This document shows, piece by piece, positions 55,432 through 63,858 of a stretch of DNA of 64,000 nt. The stretch's first letter is position 1. Each line of letters opens with the position of its first letter. This DNA comes from Desulfarculaceae bacterium (GTDB lineage Bacteria; Desulfobacterota; Desulfarculia; Desulfarculales; Desulfarculaceae): assembly GCA_021737145.1 (NCBI GenBank), contig JAIPEN010000005.1:62001-126000 (forward strand), written 5' to 3'. Position numbers and translations under genes: made by a program. The notes under the pieces are model-generated. The model ran no database searches. It saw only the letters and a program-made list of their open reading frames with translations, and was not told where the DNA came from.

Positions 55432-57246
55432 CTATTCGGGGCTCATGCGCTTGCTGACTTCCTGGTGATAGGCGGCGGTGACCTCGTCGTGGTCCAGTAT
55501 GCCCAGGATGTGCTGGCGGCCCTGTTTGAGCTCGACCACCGGCAACTGGCCGTAGCCGGAGTTCAGGAACTTGAGCAGGGCGTCGTACAGGCTTTCGTCG
55601 AGGCTCAGGCTCACCGGCGCGGTGCACAGCTCGCCCACCACCACCAGATCGCGCAGGGAGTCCTCGAAGAGCACGGTGCGCACGTTGGTGAGCGACAAGA
55701 GCCCCAGGAGCGAGCCGTCCTCGCCGGTGACCGGGAACACGGTCTGGCCGCTGGTGGCCACCGCCTTTTGCAGCCCAGCGAAACGGGTGGAGGCGGGCAG
55801 GGCCAAAAAGGGCTTGTCCGGCTGGAAGATCTGGGCCACGGTCACCTCTTCCATGACGTTGACCGTCAGCTCATCTTCGTGGGCCGGGGACTGGAACTTG
55901 TTGGCAACCTGCTTTTCGTAAATGGAGCTTCCCCGGTTGAACAGGATGGCGATGACCGACACCAGCATCAGGGGAGGCAGCAGGGCGTAGGACTGGGTCA
56001 TCTCGGTGACCATGATCAGGGCGCCCAGGGGAGCCTTGGCCGCGCCCGAGAAAAAGGCGGCCATGCCCACCAGCACGTAGGCCCCGGGGTGGGTGACCAC
56101 CTCGGGAAAGAGCATTTGCCCCACCTGGCCCACCACCCCGCCGATCATGCCGCCGATGAACAGGGTGGGGCCGAAGACCCCGCCGCTGCCCCCGGAGCCG
56201 ATGGTAAGGCTGGTGGTGGCGATCTTGGCCGTGGCGGCCAGGGCCATGATCAGCAGGCTGAGCTGGCCGTAGATGGCCATTTGCAGATAACCGTAGCCCC
56301 CGCCGATGGCCTGGGGGATGAACAGGGCGATGAGCCCCACACCCAACCCGCCGATCATGGGGCGGAAATGCTTGGGGATGCTCAGGCGGCGGAAGGCGTC
56401 GCGGGTGCCGTAGAAGACCTTGACGTAAAGCCCGCCGACGGGCGCGCAGACCAGGCCCAGCACCGCGTAGATGAGAAGCTCGCGGGGGTCGTGGGCCACG
56501 AAGCCCGCCGGGGTGGCGAAGATGGGGTCAAAGCCGAAGACAAAGGTGAACATGGAAAAGGCGATCACCGAGCTGATCACGCAGGGGATGATGGCTTCGC
56601 TCTCGAAGTCCTCGCGGTAGAGCACCTCCACCGAGGTGATGGCCGCGCCCAGGGGGGCCCGGAAGATGGCCCCCAGGCCGCCGGCGCAGCCCGAGAGCAT
56701 GAAGATGCGCCGCTCCTGGGTGCTGAGCTTCAATATGCGCGAAACCCAGGAGCCGAAGCCGGCCCCGATCTGGGCGATGGGCCCCTCCCGGCCGGCCGAG
56801 CCTCCGGTGGCCAGGGTCACGATGGAGGCGAAAGATTTAACAAATGGCACCCGGGTGCGGATAATGCCCTTGAGGTTGTGGAAGGCCGCGATCATGGCGT
56901 CCATGCCGTGACCCTCGGCCTCGGGGGCGAAGGTGTAGACCACCAGGCCGGAGATGAGCCCGCCTATGGCCGGGATAATAAACAACAACCAGGGGCGGTA
57001 GGGCGTGGTGGTCACCAGGTGCACCAGCTGCTCGCCGGCCGGCTCCGGGGCCGGCGCGCCGGCCAGGTAGCCCAGACAGAACCAGCGGGCCCACTCCAGG
57101 GCCAGGAAAAAGGCGATGGCACCCAGGCCGGAAACCACCCCGATAAGCACACTTATGGCTATGCGCCGGGAGGCGTCCTGGCGATAGAAGGTCACCATGT
57201 CGGCGAGCTTGAATATGGTGCGGCGGGCGCGGTCCGCGGATTTCAT
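55432..57246 (-). CDS. ClC-family chloride channel/transporter with CBS domains
   Basis: 604 residues: about 12 membrane segments (30-430) and two C-terminal CBS domains (about 460-600). ClC motifs are GSAGREGP, with the gating glutamate present, and GGSGGVFGPTLFIGG. The first selectivity motif, GSGIP in E. coli ClcA, reads GHGMD here, so the usual serine is missing, a known variation. The gating Glu favours proton-coupled exchange over a simple channel. ATG 57246 has AAAGG upstream. Confidence 0.92.
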   Translation of the reverse strand: MKSADRARRTIFKLADMVTFYRQDASRRIAISVLIGVVSGLGAIAFFLALEWARWFCLGYLAGAPAPEPAGEQLVHLVTTTPYRPWLLFIIPAIGGLISGLVVYTFAPEAEGHGMDAMIAAFHNLKGIIRTRVPFVKSFASIVTLATGGSAGREGPIAQIGAGFGSWVSRILKLSTQERRIFMLSGCAGGLGAIFRAPLGAAITSVEVLYREDFESEAIIPCVISSVIAFSMFTFVFGFDPIFATPAGFVAHDPRELLIYAVLGLVCAPVGGLYVKVFYGTRDAFRRLSIPKHFRPMIGGLGVGLIALFIPQAIGGGYGYLQMAIYGQLSLLIMALAATAKIATTSLTIGSGGSGGVFGPTLFIGGMIGGVVGQVGQMLFPEVVTHPGAYVLVGMAAFFSGAAKAPLGALIMVTEMTQSYALLPPLMLVSVIAILFNRGSSIYEKQVANKFQSPAHEDELTVNVMEEVTVAQIFQPDKPFLALPASTRFAGLQKAVATSGQTVFPVTGEDGSLLGLLSLTNVRTVLFEDSLRDLVVVGELCTAPVSLSLDESLYDALLKFLNSGYGQLPVVELKQGRQHILGILDHDEVTAAYHQEVSKRMSPE

Positions 57247-57411
57247 TAGCCTAGCCTTTCCGGCTGCGGGGCGGTACGGCGCAAAAAATACCAGCGCAGG
57301 GGTATATGTCAATGTTGTGACTGTCCAAACCTGACTATTGCCAAGGCAACCCCTGGTGGTTAAGGTGTTTTAAGTCGTTAACCTCAGCGGTGTTTTCCAA
57401 GGAGACCCGAA
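57247..57411. other. Divergent spacer between clc and phoB-like genes
   Basis: 165 bp. It includes an inverted repeat GGTTAA (57358-57363)/TTAACC (57378-57383) near the response regulator gene and an AAGGAG ribosome site. I found no convincing sigma-70 hexamers or Pho box. Confidence 0.4.
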
Positions 57412-58101
57412 ATGGCCAAAGCCACGGTTTTGGTGGTCGAGGACGAAAAAGACATAATCGACGTGGTCGATTTCAACCTGCAACAGGCCGGCTACCGCGT
57501 GCTAAAGGCCACTGACGGGGCCGAGGGCCTGCGCCTGGCCAAGGACCAATCCCCGGATATGGTGGTTCTCGACCTGATGCTCCCGGCCATGGACGGCAAA
57601 GAGGTCTGCCGCCGCCTGAAACAGGGCGAGGCCACCCGCGACATACCTGTGCTCATGCTAACCGCCCTGGCCAGCGAGACCGACCGCATCATCGGCTTTG
57701 AGATCGGGGCGGACGATTATCTGACCAAACCCTTCAGCCCCCGCGAGCTGGTGCTCAGGGTGCAGGCCATCTTGCGCCGCAGCCAGGAGCCCACCGGCGA
57801 CGAGGCCCCCCTCAACCTGACCGGTTTGACCATCGACCCCTCCCGCCACGTGGCCCTGGCCGGCGAGCAGGAGCTGGACCTGACGGCCACCGAGTTCAAG
57901 CTGCTGCACTATCTGGCGGCCCACGCCGGCAAGGTGCAGACCCGCGAGGTGCTCTTGTCGCGGGTGTGGGGCTATGCCTACGAGGGCTACGCCCGCACCG
58001 TGGACACCCATGTGCGCCGTTTGCGCAAGAAGCTGGGCCCCCTGGCCGAACGCATCGAAACGGTGCGGGGCATCGGATACCGGTTCCGAGAAGAACAGTG
58101 A
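57412..58101 (+). CDS. phoB: OmpR/PhoB-family response regulator
   Basis: 229 residues. The receiver domain has the acidic pocket (EDE, 10-12), phospho-acceptor Asp54 in VVLDLMLP and Lys106 in DDYLTKPF. The C-terminal winged helix runs about 130-229 (LDLTATEFKLLHYLAAHAGK, TVDTHVRRLRKKLG, GIGYRF). It matches PhoB in length and in being followed by a PhoR-like kinase, but no pst or phoU gene is nearby. GTGA overlap with the kinase. Confidence 0.85.
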   Translation: MAKATVLVVEDEKDIIDVVDFNLQQAGYRVLKATDGAEGLRLAKDQSPDMVVLDLMLPAMDGKEVCRRLKQGEATRDIPVLMLTALASETDRIIGFEIGADDYLTKPFSPRELVLRVQAILRRSQEPTGDEAPLNLTGLTIDPSRHVALAGEQELDLTATEFKLLHYLAAHAGKVQTREVLLSRVWGYAYEGYARTVDTHVRRLRKKLGPLAERIETVRGIGYRFREEQ

Positions 58102-59909
58102 AGCTGCGTCTATCCTTCCAAGGCCGCATCCTGGGCGGCTGCTTGGTGGTGGTGGTCTGCACCCTCATCTTCGTGGCCGTGCTCATGGAGCGCTCCCTGG
58201 GCAGCCAGATGGTGCAGCAGGTGCGCTCGACCATGCAGCACGAGATACTCACGGTGCGCGAGGTGGTGCGCGACCGCTGGCGTCCCGGCGAGGGCATTCA
58301 GGCCGGCGACAAGCTGGCCGACCGTCTGGGGCGCATCGTGGGCGCCCGGGTCACCCTGATCACCCCGGCCGGCAAGGTGCTGGGCGACAGCCAGGTGCCC
58401 CGGGGCGAGGTGCCGGAGATGGCGAACCACTCCGACCGGCCCGAGATCATCGCGGCCCTCAAGGACGGGGAGGGCTCCTCGGTGCGCTACAGCTCCACCC
58501 TGGGCCTGGACCTGATGTACGTGGCCACCCGCCTGGAGACCCCGGAGGGCCGGAAGCTAATCCTGCGCCTGGCCCTGCCCCTTTCCCAGGTGGAAAAGAC
58601 CATCGGACAGACCCGCAACCTGGTGCTGGGGGCCATTTTCCTGGGGGTGCTGCTCAGCATCGGGGTGGCCTATCTGGTGGCCCGCAGCCTGAGCAAGCCG
58701 GTGCAGCAGCTAACCCGCACCGCGGCCAGCATCGCCGAGGGCGACCTCTCCCGCCGCTTCACCCGCTACCCCAGCCACGAGATCGGCGATTTGGGCCGCG
58801 CCTTTGACCAGATGGCCGACCATCTGCAACGCACCATCGACGACATCACCACCTCCCGCGACCTCCTGGAGGCCATCCTCAGGGGCATGGTGGAGGGGGT
58901 GCTGGTCACCGATCCCCAGGGATACGTGCTGGTGGCCAACCGGGCCCTGAAAAAGATGCTCGACCTGGAGTCGGTGCCCGTGGGCCGCCTGCCCTCGGAG
59001 ATAATCCGCAACGCCGACCTGCTGGAGGCCCTGGACGAGGTGCGGGCCGGCCGGGAGTACGTTTCCCGCGAGTTCTCCACCCTGGGGGACCCGCCGAGCC
59101 ATCTGGAGGCCCATGTGGTGCGCATGACCGGCGACACCGCCGGGGCGGGCCTGGTGTGCGTGTTGCACGACATAACCGAGCGCAAACGCCTGGAAAAGAC
59201 CCGGCGGGACTTCGTGGCCAACGTGTCCCACGAGCTGCGCACCCCCCTGACCGCGGTGCGGGGCGCGGCCGAAACCCTCATCGACGGTGCCCTGGATTCG
59301 CCCCAGTACGCCCGCCACTTCGCCGAGCTGATCCTCAGGCAGAACCGGCGCCTGGAGCGCCTGGTGCAAGACCTGATGGAGCTGGCCAGCCTGGAGTCCG
59401 GGCAGTCGCCGCCCCGCCGCCGCCGCATCGAGGCCCTGGAGCTGGCCGACTCGGTGATGGAGGCGGTGCTCGACCTGGCCGAGGCCCGGGGGGTGGAGCT
59501 GGGGCGCAGCCTGCCCCGGGAGCCCCTGGTCTTTCAGGCCGACGCCCGCCAGGTGGAGCAGGCCATGCTCAACCTGGTGGACAACGCCATCAAGTACACC
59601 GGCCAAGGGGGCAAGGTGACTTTGTCCATCGCGGTGGAGGACCGGGAGGTGGTGCTCAGCGTGAGCGACACCGGGCCGGGCATACCGGCCGAGCACCTGC
59701 CCCGCCTGTTCGAGCGCTTCTACCGGGTGGACACCAACCGCTCCCGGGAGATGGGCGGCACCGGCCTGGGCCTGGCCATAGTCAAGCACGTGGCCCTGGT
59801 GCATCAAGGGCGGGTGGATGTGGAGAGCGTACCGGGCCAGGGCTCCACCTTCCGCCTGGTGCTGCCCCTGGTGGAGCCGCCCTCGGGCGAGGGCGAGGAG
59901 ACGGCATGA
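58098..59909 (+). CDS. phoR: PhoR-like sensor histidine kinase
   Basis: 603 residues from a GTG overlapping the regulator's stop. Layout: first membrane segment (about 10-30), periplasmic domain (31-172), second segment (about 173-195), HAMP (about 197-250), PAS (about 260-365), HisKA with NVSHELRTPLTAVRG, and HATPase (DNAIKYTG, DTGPGIPAEHLPRLFERFYR, GGTGLGLAIVKH). The large periplasmic domain differs from E. coli PhoR, which has almost none, and resembles the PhoR/ResE type of Gram-positives and delta-proteobacteria. Stop overlaps arsC by 4 nt. Confidence 0.88.
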   Translation: MKLRLSFQGRILGGCLVVVVCTLIFVAVLMERSLGSQMVQQVRSTMQHEILTVREVVRDRWRPGEGIQAGDKLADRLGRIVGARVTLITPAGKVLGDSQVPRGEVPEMANHSDRPEIIAALKDGEGSSVRYSSTLGLDLMYVATRLETPEGRKLILRLALPLSQVEKTIGQTRNLVLGAIFLGVLLSIGVAYLVARSLSKPVQQLTRTAASIAEGDLSRRFTRYPSHEIGDLGRAFDQMADHLQRTIDDITTSRDLLEAILRGMVEGVLVTDPQGYVLVANRALKKMLDLESVPVGRLPSEIIRNADLLEALDEVRAGREYVSREFSTLGDPPSHLEAHVVRMTGDTAGAGLVCVLHDITERKRLEKTRRDFVANVSHELRTPLTAVRGAAETLIDGALDSPQYARHFAELILRQNRRLERLVQDLMELASLESGQSPPRRRRIEALELADSVMEAVLDLAEARGVELGRSLPREPLVFQADARQVEQAMLNLVDNAIKYTGQGGKVTLSIAVEDREVVLSVSDTGPGIPAEHLPRLFERFYRVDTNRSREMGGTGLGLAIVKHVALVHQGRVDVESVPGQGSTFRLVLPLVEPPSGEGEETA

Positions 59910-60352
59910 GCCAAGAAGGCAAAAAACGCATCCTTTTTCTGTGCACCGGCAACTCCTGCCGTAGCCAGATGGCCGAGGCGCTGGTAAATCACCTGCGGGG
60001 AGACCATTACCAGGCGCTTTCGGCCGGGGTGGCTCCCCACGGGCTGGACGCCCGGGCGGTGAAGGCCATGGCCGAGCTGGGCCTGGACATCTCGGGCAAC
60101 CGATCCAAGGACACCAGCGAATTCCTGGATCAAGAGTTCGACTACATCGTCACGGTGTGCGACAATGCCCGCGAGAACTGCCCCTTTTTCCCCGGCGCGG
60201 CCCAGCGGGTGCACGCCGGCTTCCCGGACCCGCCCTATCTGGCCGCCGGGGCCAAGAGCGAGGAGGAAGCCATGGCCCACTACCGCCGGGTGCGCGACGA
60301 AATCAAGGCCTTTGTGGAGGCCATGCCCGCCTCATTACAGCGGGAAAGTTAG
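59906..60352 (+). CDS. arsC: Arsenate reductase, thioredoxin-coupled type
   Basis: 148 residues, low-molecular-weight phosphatase fold. P-loop CTGNSCR (Cys13-Arg19), and the redox pair Cys85 and Cys92 in VCDNARENCPFF, as in Staphylococcus pI258 ArsC. It reduces arsenate to arsenite with thioredoxin. The resolving cysteines rule out an ordinary tyrosine phosphatase. No arsB or acr3 pump or ArsR gene is in the window; instead its ATG overlaps the PhoR-like stop, linking it to the two-component system. Confidence 0.9.
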   Translation: MSQEGKKRILFLCTGNSCRSQMAEALVNHLRGDHYQALSAGVAPHGLDARAVKAMAELGLDISGNRSKDTSEFLDQEFDYIVTVCDNARENCPFFPGAAQRVHAGFPDPPYLAAGAKSEEEAMAHYRRVRDEIKAFVEAMPASLQRES

Positions 60353-60373
60353 CCCGCCGCCCAGCGGCGAGGC

Positions 60374-61423
60374 ATGGAACCGGCCATGGCATCGCCCCTG
60401 AGCATAGGCATAACCCGCGACGACCGCTTTCTCGCGCACCAGACCGGCCTGTCCCACCCCGAGGCCCCGGCCCGCCTGGCCGCGGTGTACCGCATGCTGG
60501 ATTACGAGTTCGCGGCGGTGTTTGCCGAGCGCACTCCCCAGCCGGCCACCCTGGAGCAGGTGGAGGCCCTGCACACCCCTGATTATCTGCGCATGCTCCT
60601 GGCCACCGCCCGGCGGCGCTTCACCAACCTGGCCGCCGACACCACGGCCAGCTCCTATAGCTGCTACACCGCCTTTTTGGCCGCCGGAGGCTGCTTGGGC
60701 GCGGCCCAGGACGTGCTGGAGGGCCGTTATCAGGCCGGGCTGGCCCTGGTGCGCCCGCCGGGCCACCATGCCCAGGCGGACAAGGCCCAAGGCTTCTGCA
60801 TCCTGAACAACCTGGGCATAACCGCCCTGGAGCTGATCAAGCAGGGGCTGAAGCGCATCCTGATCGTGGACTGGGACCTGCACCACGGCGACGGGCTTCA
60901 GCGGATTTTTTACGACTCGCCCCAGGTCCTTTATTTTTCCAGCCACCACCATCACTCCTATCCCCACACCGGGGGCTGGGAGGAGGCCGGCGCCGGCCAG
61001 GGCGCGGGATACACCGTGAACCTGTGCCTACCGCCCGGCTCGGACGACAACGACGTGGTCACCCTGTACCGCGAGCTGCTGCCCCAGGTGGTGGAGCGCT
61101 ATCAGCCCCAGGTGATCCTGGTGTCGGCCGGGTTCGACGGCCAGCGCGACGACCCCCTGAGCAACATGTCCATGAGCCGGGCGGGCTACGCCGCCTTGGC
61201 CGCTCTGCTGGCCGATTTGGGGCCCCTGGGCGGCGGAGCTCCCTTGATGCTGGCCCTGGAAGGCGGCTACGACCCGGACCAACTGGCCGCCTGCATCCGG
61301 TCGGTGCTCTTGGCCCTGCTGGGCGAGCAGACCATGCTGGAGCGGGCCGGCAGCGAGCGCGGCGCCGAAATGGCCGAGCAGGCCCGGGCGGTGCACCGCG
61401 CCTACAAGGTGTGGGTGGACTAG
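60374..61423 (+). CDS. Histone-deacetylase-family amidohydrolase
   Basis: 349 residues, zinc-dependent deacetylase fold. Catalytic His131-His132 are in RPPGHHAQ; the zinc ligands and charge relay are in VDWDLHHGDG (Asp168, His170) and SAGFDGQRDDPL. Substrates of bacterial members are acetylpolyamines, acetoin-pathway proteins (AcuC) or acetyl-lysines. A start at the second ATG (60386) is also possible; GGAA lies just before it. Near the C-terminus ALEGGYD is the usual block. Confidence 0.9.
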   Translation: MEPAMASPLSIGITRDDRFLAHQTGLSHPEAPARLAAVYRMLDYEFAAVFAERTPQPATLEQVEALHTPDYLRMLLATARRRFTNLAADTTASSYSCYTAFLAAGGCLGAAQDVLEGRYQAGLALVRPPGHHAQADKAQGFCILNNLGITALELIKQGLKRILIVDWDLHHGDGLQRIFYDSPQVLYFSSHHHHSYPHTGGWEEAGAGQGAGYTVNLCLPPGSDDNDVVTLYRELLPQVVERYQPQVILVSAGFDGQRDDPLSNMSMSRAGYAALAALLADLGPLGGGAPLMLALEGGYDPDQLAACIRSVLLALLGEQTMLERAGSERGAEMAEQARAVHRAYKVWVD

Positions 61424-61560
61424 CCTGGATATTCCGTGAGGGTTGGGTGGCAAAAGGTAAGGTAAAAAATCCATGCAGGTCTTTATGAGATTCGCTTTCG
61501 GCTTTTTGAAAAATGCCTCATCGCCAGGCCCGGCACAGCCAGCCACCGGCAGACAAGGCG

Positions 61561-61620
61561 TCTGGCTAGCGAGGGCCGAAGGCGTAGCCCAAGCTACGTC
61601 AAGGCCCGCGCGCGGCCAGC
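61561..61620. repeat. Long nested hairpin, candidate intergenic repeat
   Basis: Nested arms CTGGC/GCCAG (61562-61566, 61615-61619), GGGCC/GGCCC (61573-61577, 61603-61607) and CGTAG/CTACG (61583-61587, 61594-61598) fold into one imperfect hairpin. The 260-bp gap 61424-61683 contains nothing else that looks like a gene. Similar hairpin elements recur between genes in many sulfate-reducer genomes; recurrence cannot be tested here. Confidence 0.5.
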
Positions 61621-61683
61621 AACACCGTATGGCGGTGGCTGGCGAAGCCGGACGCACGGCCCTCATGGGATATACAGGCTAAA

Positions 61684-63378
61684 GTGGAGAGAGCGCGCAT
61701 ACCCCGCGAGGCCGGCAAGGCCAATCTGCCGGATTATGAAAAGGCGCGGCGCGAGTTTTCCTGGGACCAGGTGGCGGCCGAGTTCACCTGGCACCAGACC
61801 GGGCGCTTGAACATGGTGCACGAGGCCATCGACCGCTGGGCCCAGGAGCAGCGCGGGGAGCAGGCCGCCCTCCGGGTGTGTCACGGCGACCGCTGCACCA
61901 ACTACAGCTTCCGCCAACTGCGCGACGACTCCAGCCGCCTGGCCAACTTGTTCCGGGGCCTGGGCCTGGAGACGGGGCAACGCCTGGCCATCCTGCTGCC
62001 CCCCATGCCCGAGATATTCCTGGCCATGGCCGCCTGCGCCCGTTTGGGCGCGGTCTATTGCTGCCTGCCCCCCCGCCTGAACCGGGACCAACTGGCCCAC
62101 TGCCTGGAGGCCCTGGAGCCCCGGGTGATCCTCACCACCCCCGAGCTGGCCGAGGGCCTGCCGCCGGGACCGCGCCCCGAGGGCCTGCGCCTGCTCTACC
62201 TGCGCGAGCCTCCCGGCGGCATGGACCAGGAAGACGCCTCCCTGGCCGCCCTGCTGCCACAACAGCGGGACCATTGCGAGCCGGTGTGGGTGGACACCCG
62301 CCACCCCCTGTCCATCGCCTTTGTGAGCGGCGAGTACGGCCCGGCCCGCATGGTGACCCAGGCCCACGGGGCCATGAGCGGACACCTGGTCAGCGCCCGC
62401 TGGGTGCTGGACCTGAAGGACGACTCCCTGCTGTGGTGCGACTTCGAGCCCTGGGGCGTGGCCGCCGGGGTCTACGGGGCATGGGCCCCCTGGCTGTGCG
62501 GGGTCGCCTCGCTGCTCCAGGCCTCGGCCGGAGGAGCCTCCACCTGGTACCGCACCCTGGAGGAGCACCGGGTCACCACCCTCTACACCAGCCCCGAGCG
62601 CCTGCGCCGTTTGCAAGGCGAGGGCGACGACCTGCCGGGCCGCTACGACCTGAGCTCCCTGCAACACCTGGCCACCATGGGCGAGCCCCTGGACGCCAAG
62701 CTGTTCTTCTGGACCCGCAACAACCTGGGCCTGCCCCCCCACGACACCTGGTGGTCGGCGGACAGCGGCATCATCACCCTGGCCAACCTGCCCTGCCTGG
62801 ACATCAAGCTGGCCTCCTGCGGCAAGCCCCTGCCCGGAGTGGAGGCGGCGGTGGTGGACGTGGCAGGCCAGCCCCAAAACCTGCTCACCCTGGGCCGTTT
62901 GGGACTCAAGGGCCAGTGGCCCGGCCAGTCCCTGGAGAGCGAAAAGCGCCCCCGTTTCGACGGCTGGCTGCTCCGGGGCGACCTGGCCTTGGTCGACGAG
63001 GACGGCTACTTCTATATTCAGGGGCGCAGCGACGATCTGCTGCGGGTGCATGACGAGACGGTGGGGCCCTATGAGGTCGAACGCCTGCTGCTCCGGCGCG
63101 AGGAGGTGGAGCAGGCGGCGGTGATCGCGGCTCCCGGCCCGGAGCACCGCCCGGTGTTCAAGGCCTTCGTGGTGCTGGCTCCGAGCCAGTCTCCCGGCGG
63201 CCAGCTCCGCCAGGAGCTGTTGCAGTTCGCGCGCTCCCGCCTGGCCCCCTTCGTGCCCCTGGCCGGGCTGGAGTTCCTCTCCGAGCTGCCGCGCAACGGG
63301 TCCCGGCGTTTGCTGCGCCGCGCCCTCAGGGCCCAGGACCTGGGCCTGCCCTTGGGCGACATCTCCCTGCTGGAATAA
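61684..63378 (+). CDS. Acetyl-CoA-synthetase-like protein with altered catalytic motifs
   Basis: 564 residues. The N-terminus (NLPDYEKARREFSWDQV) and overall layout follow AcsA-type AMP-forming synthetases. But the ATP phosphate loop, usually YTSGTTGxPKG, reads FVSGEYGPARMV (213-224); WWQTET reads WWSADS (356-361); and the C-terminal Lys motif TRSGKIMRR reads NGSRRLLRR (538-546), with Arg in place of the Lys needed for adenylation. GYFYIQGRSDDLL is intact. It may be inactive in adenylation or use a different chemistry. The GTG start at 61684 has a weak ribosome site. It ends exactly where the convergent maoC-like gene ends. Confidence 0.8.
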   Translation: MERARIPREAGKANLPDYEKARREFSWDQVAAEFTWHQTGRLNMVHEAIDRWAQEQRGEQAALRVCHGDRCTNYSFRQLRDDSSRLANLFRGLGLETGQRLAILLPPMPEIFLAMAACARLGAVYCCLPPRLNRDQLAHCLEALEPRVILTTPELAEGLPPGPRPEGLRLLYLREPPGGMDQEDASLAALLPQQRDHCEPVWVDTRHPLSIAFVSGEYGPARMVTQAHGAMSGHLVSARWVLDLKDDSLLWCDFEPWGVAAGVYGAWAPWLCGVASLLQASAGGASTWYRTLEEHRVTTLYTSPERLRRLQGEGDDLPGRYDLSSLQHLATMGEPLDAKLFFWTRNNLGLPPHDTWWSADSGIITLANLPCLDIKLASCGKPLPGVEAAVVDVAGQPQNLLTLGRLGLKGQWPGQSLESEKRPRFDGWLLRGDLALVDEDGYFYIQGRSDDLLRVHDETVGPYEVERLLLRREEVEQAAVIAAPGPEHRPVFKAFVVLAPSQSPGGQLRQELLQFARSRLAPFVPLAGLEFLSELPRNGSRRLLRRALRAQDLGLPLGDISLLE

Positions 63379-63858
63379 TCAGGAATTGGGCAGGCGGTTG
63401 TAGGGATCGCCCTGTTCCAGGCGGCGGCGGATGAGCTCCTGGTCCGCCCCGGCCGGCACCTGTCCGGCCATGCCGCCGGTGACCACCACCTCGCCATTCT
63501 GGTTGGTGTAGACCGCCTCGGCCTGGGCCCACCCCCGCTGGTCCACCGAGGTGATGGTGACGGTGCAGGTGATGGTGTCGCCGAAGTAAACCGCCTTCTT
63601 GAAGGCAAAGCTCATCTCCGTGGCCAGCCAAGCCAACTGGCCCCCCACCTGGCAGACCATGCCTGCGGTCAAAAGGCCGTGCAGGATCAGGCCGGACAGC
63701 CCTTTGGCCGAGGCCCACTCCGGGTCGTAGTGCACTGGGTTGTAGTCGCGGGTCAGCTCGCCGAAGGCCTCGGTCTCTTCGCGGGAAAAGGTGCGGGTGA
63801 CTGAAAAGACGTCACCCGCCTGAAGGCCATGGGCCGCCTTTTGGCGTATGGGACTCAT
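63379..63858 (-). CDS. MaoC-like (R)-specific enoyl-CoA hydratase
   Basis: 159 residues, single hot-dog domain. DYNPVHYDPEWASAKGLSG and LILHGLLTAG match the hydratase motif, with the catalytic Asp and His present. It hydrates 2-enoyl-CoA to the (R)-3-hydroxy form. AGGAGG precedes ATG 63858. The stop codon lies directly next to that of the acetyl-CoA-synthetase-like gene. Confidence 0.88.
   Translation of the reverse strand: MSPIRQKAAHGLQAGDVFSVTRTFSREETEAFGELTRDYNPVHYDPEWASAKGLSGLILHGLLTAGMVCQVGGQLAWLATEMSFAFKKAVYFGDTITCTVTITSVDQRGWAQAEAVYTNQNGEVVVTGGMAGQVPAGADQELIRRRLEQGDPYNRLPNS

Noticed and set aside
57307-57326. Possible Pho box upstream of the phoB-like gene (TGTCA and CTGTC)
   Set aside because: The two half-sites start 15 bases apart; Pho boxes need direct repeats about 11 bases apart.
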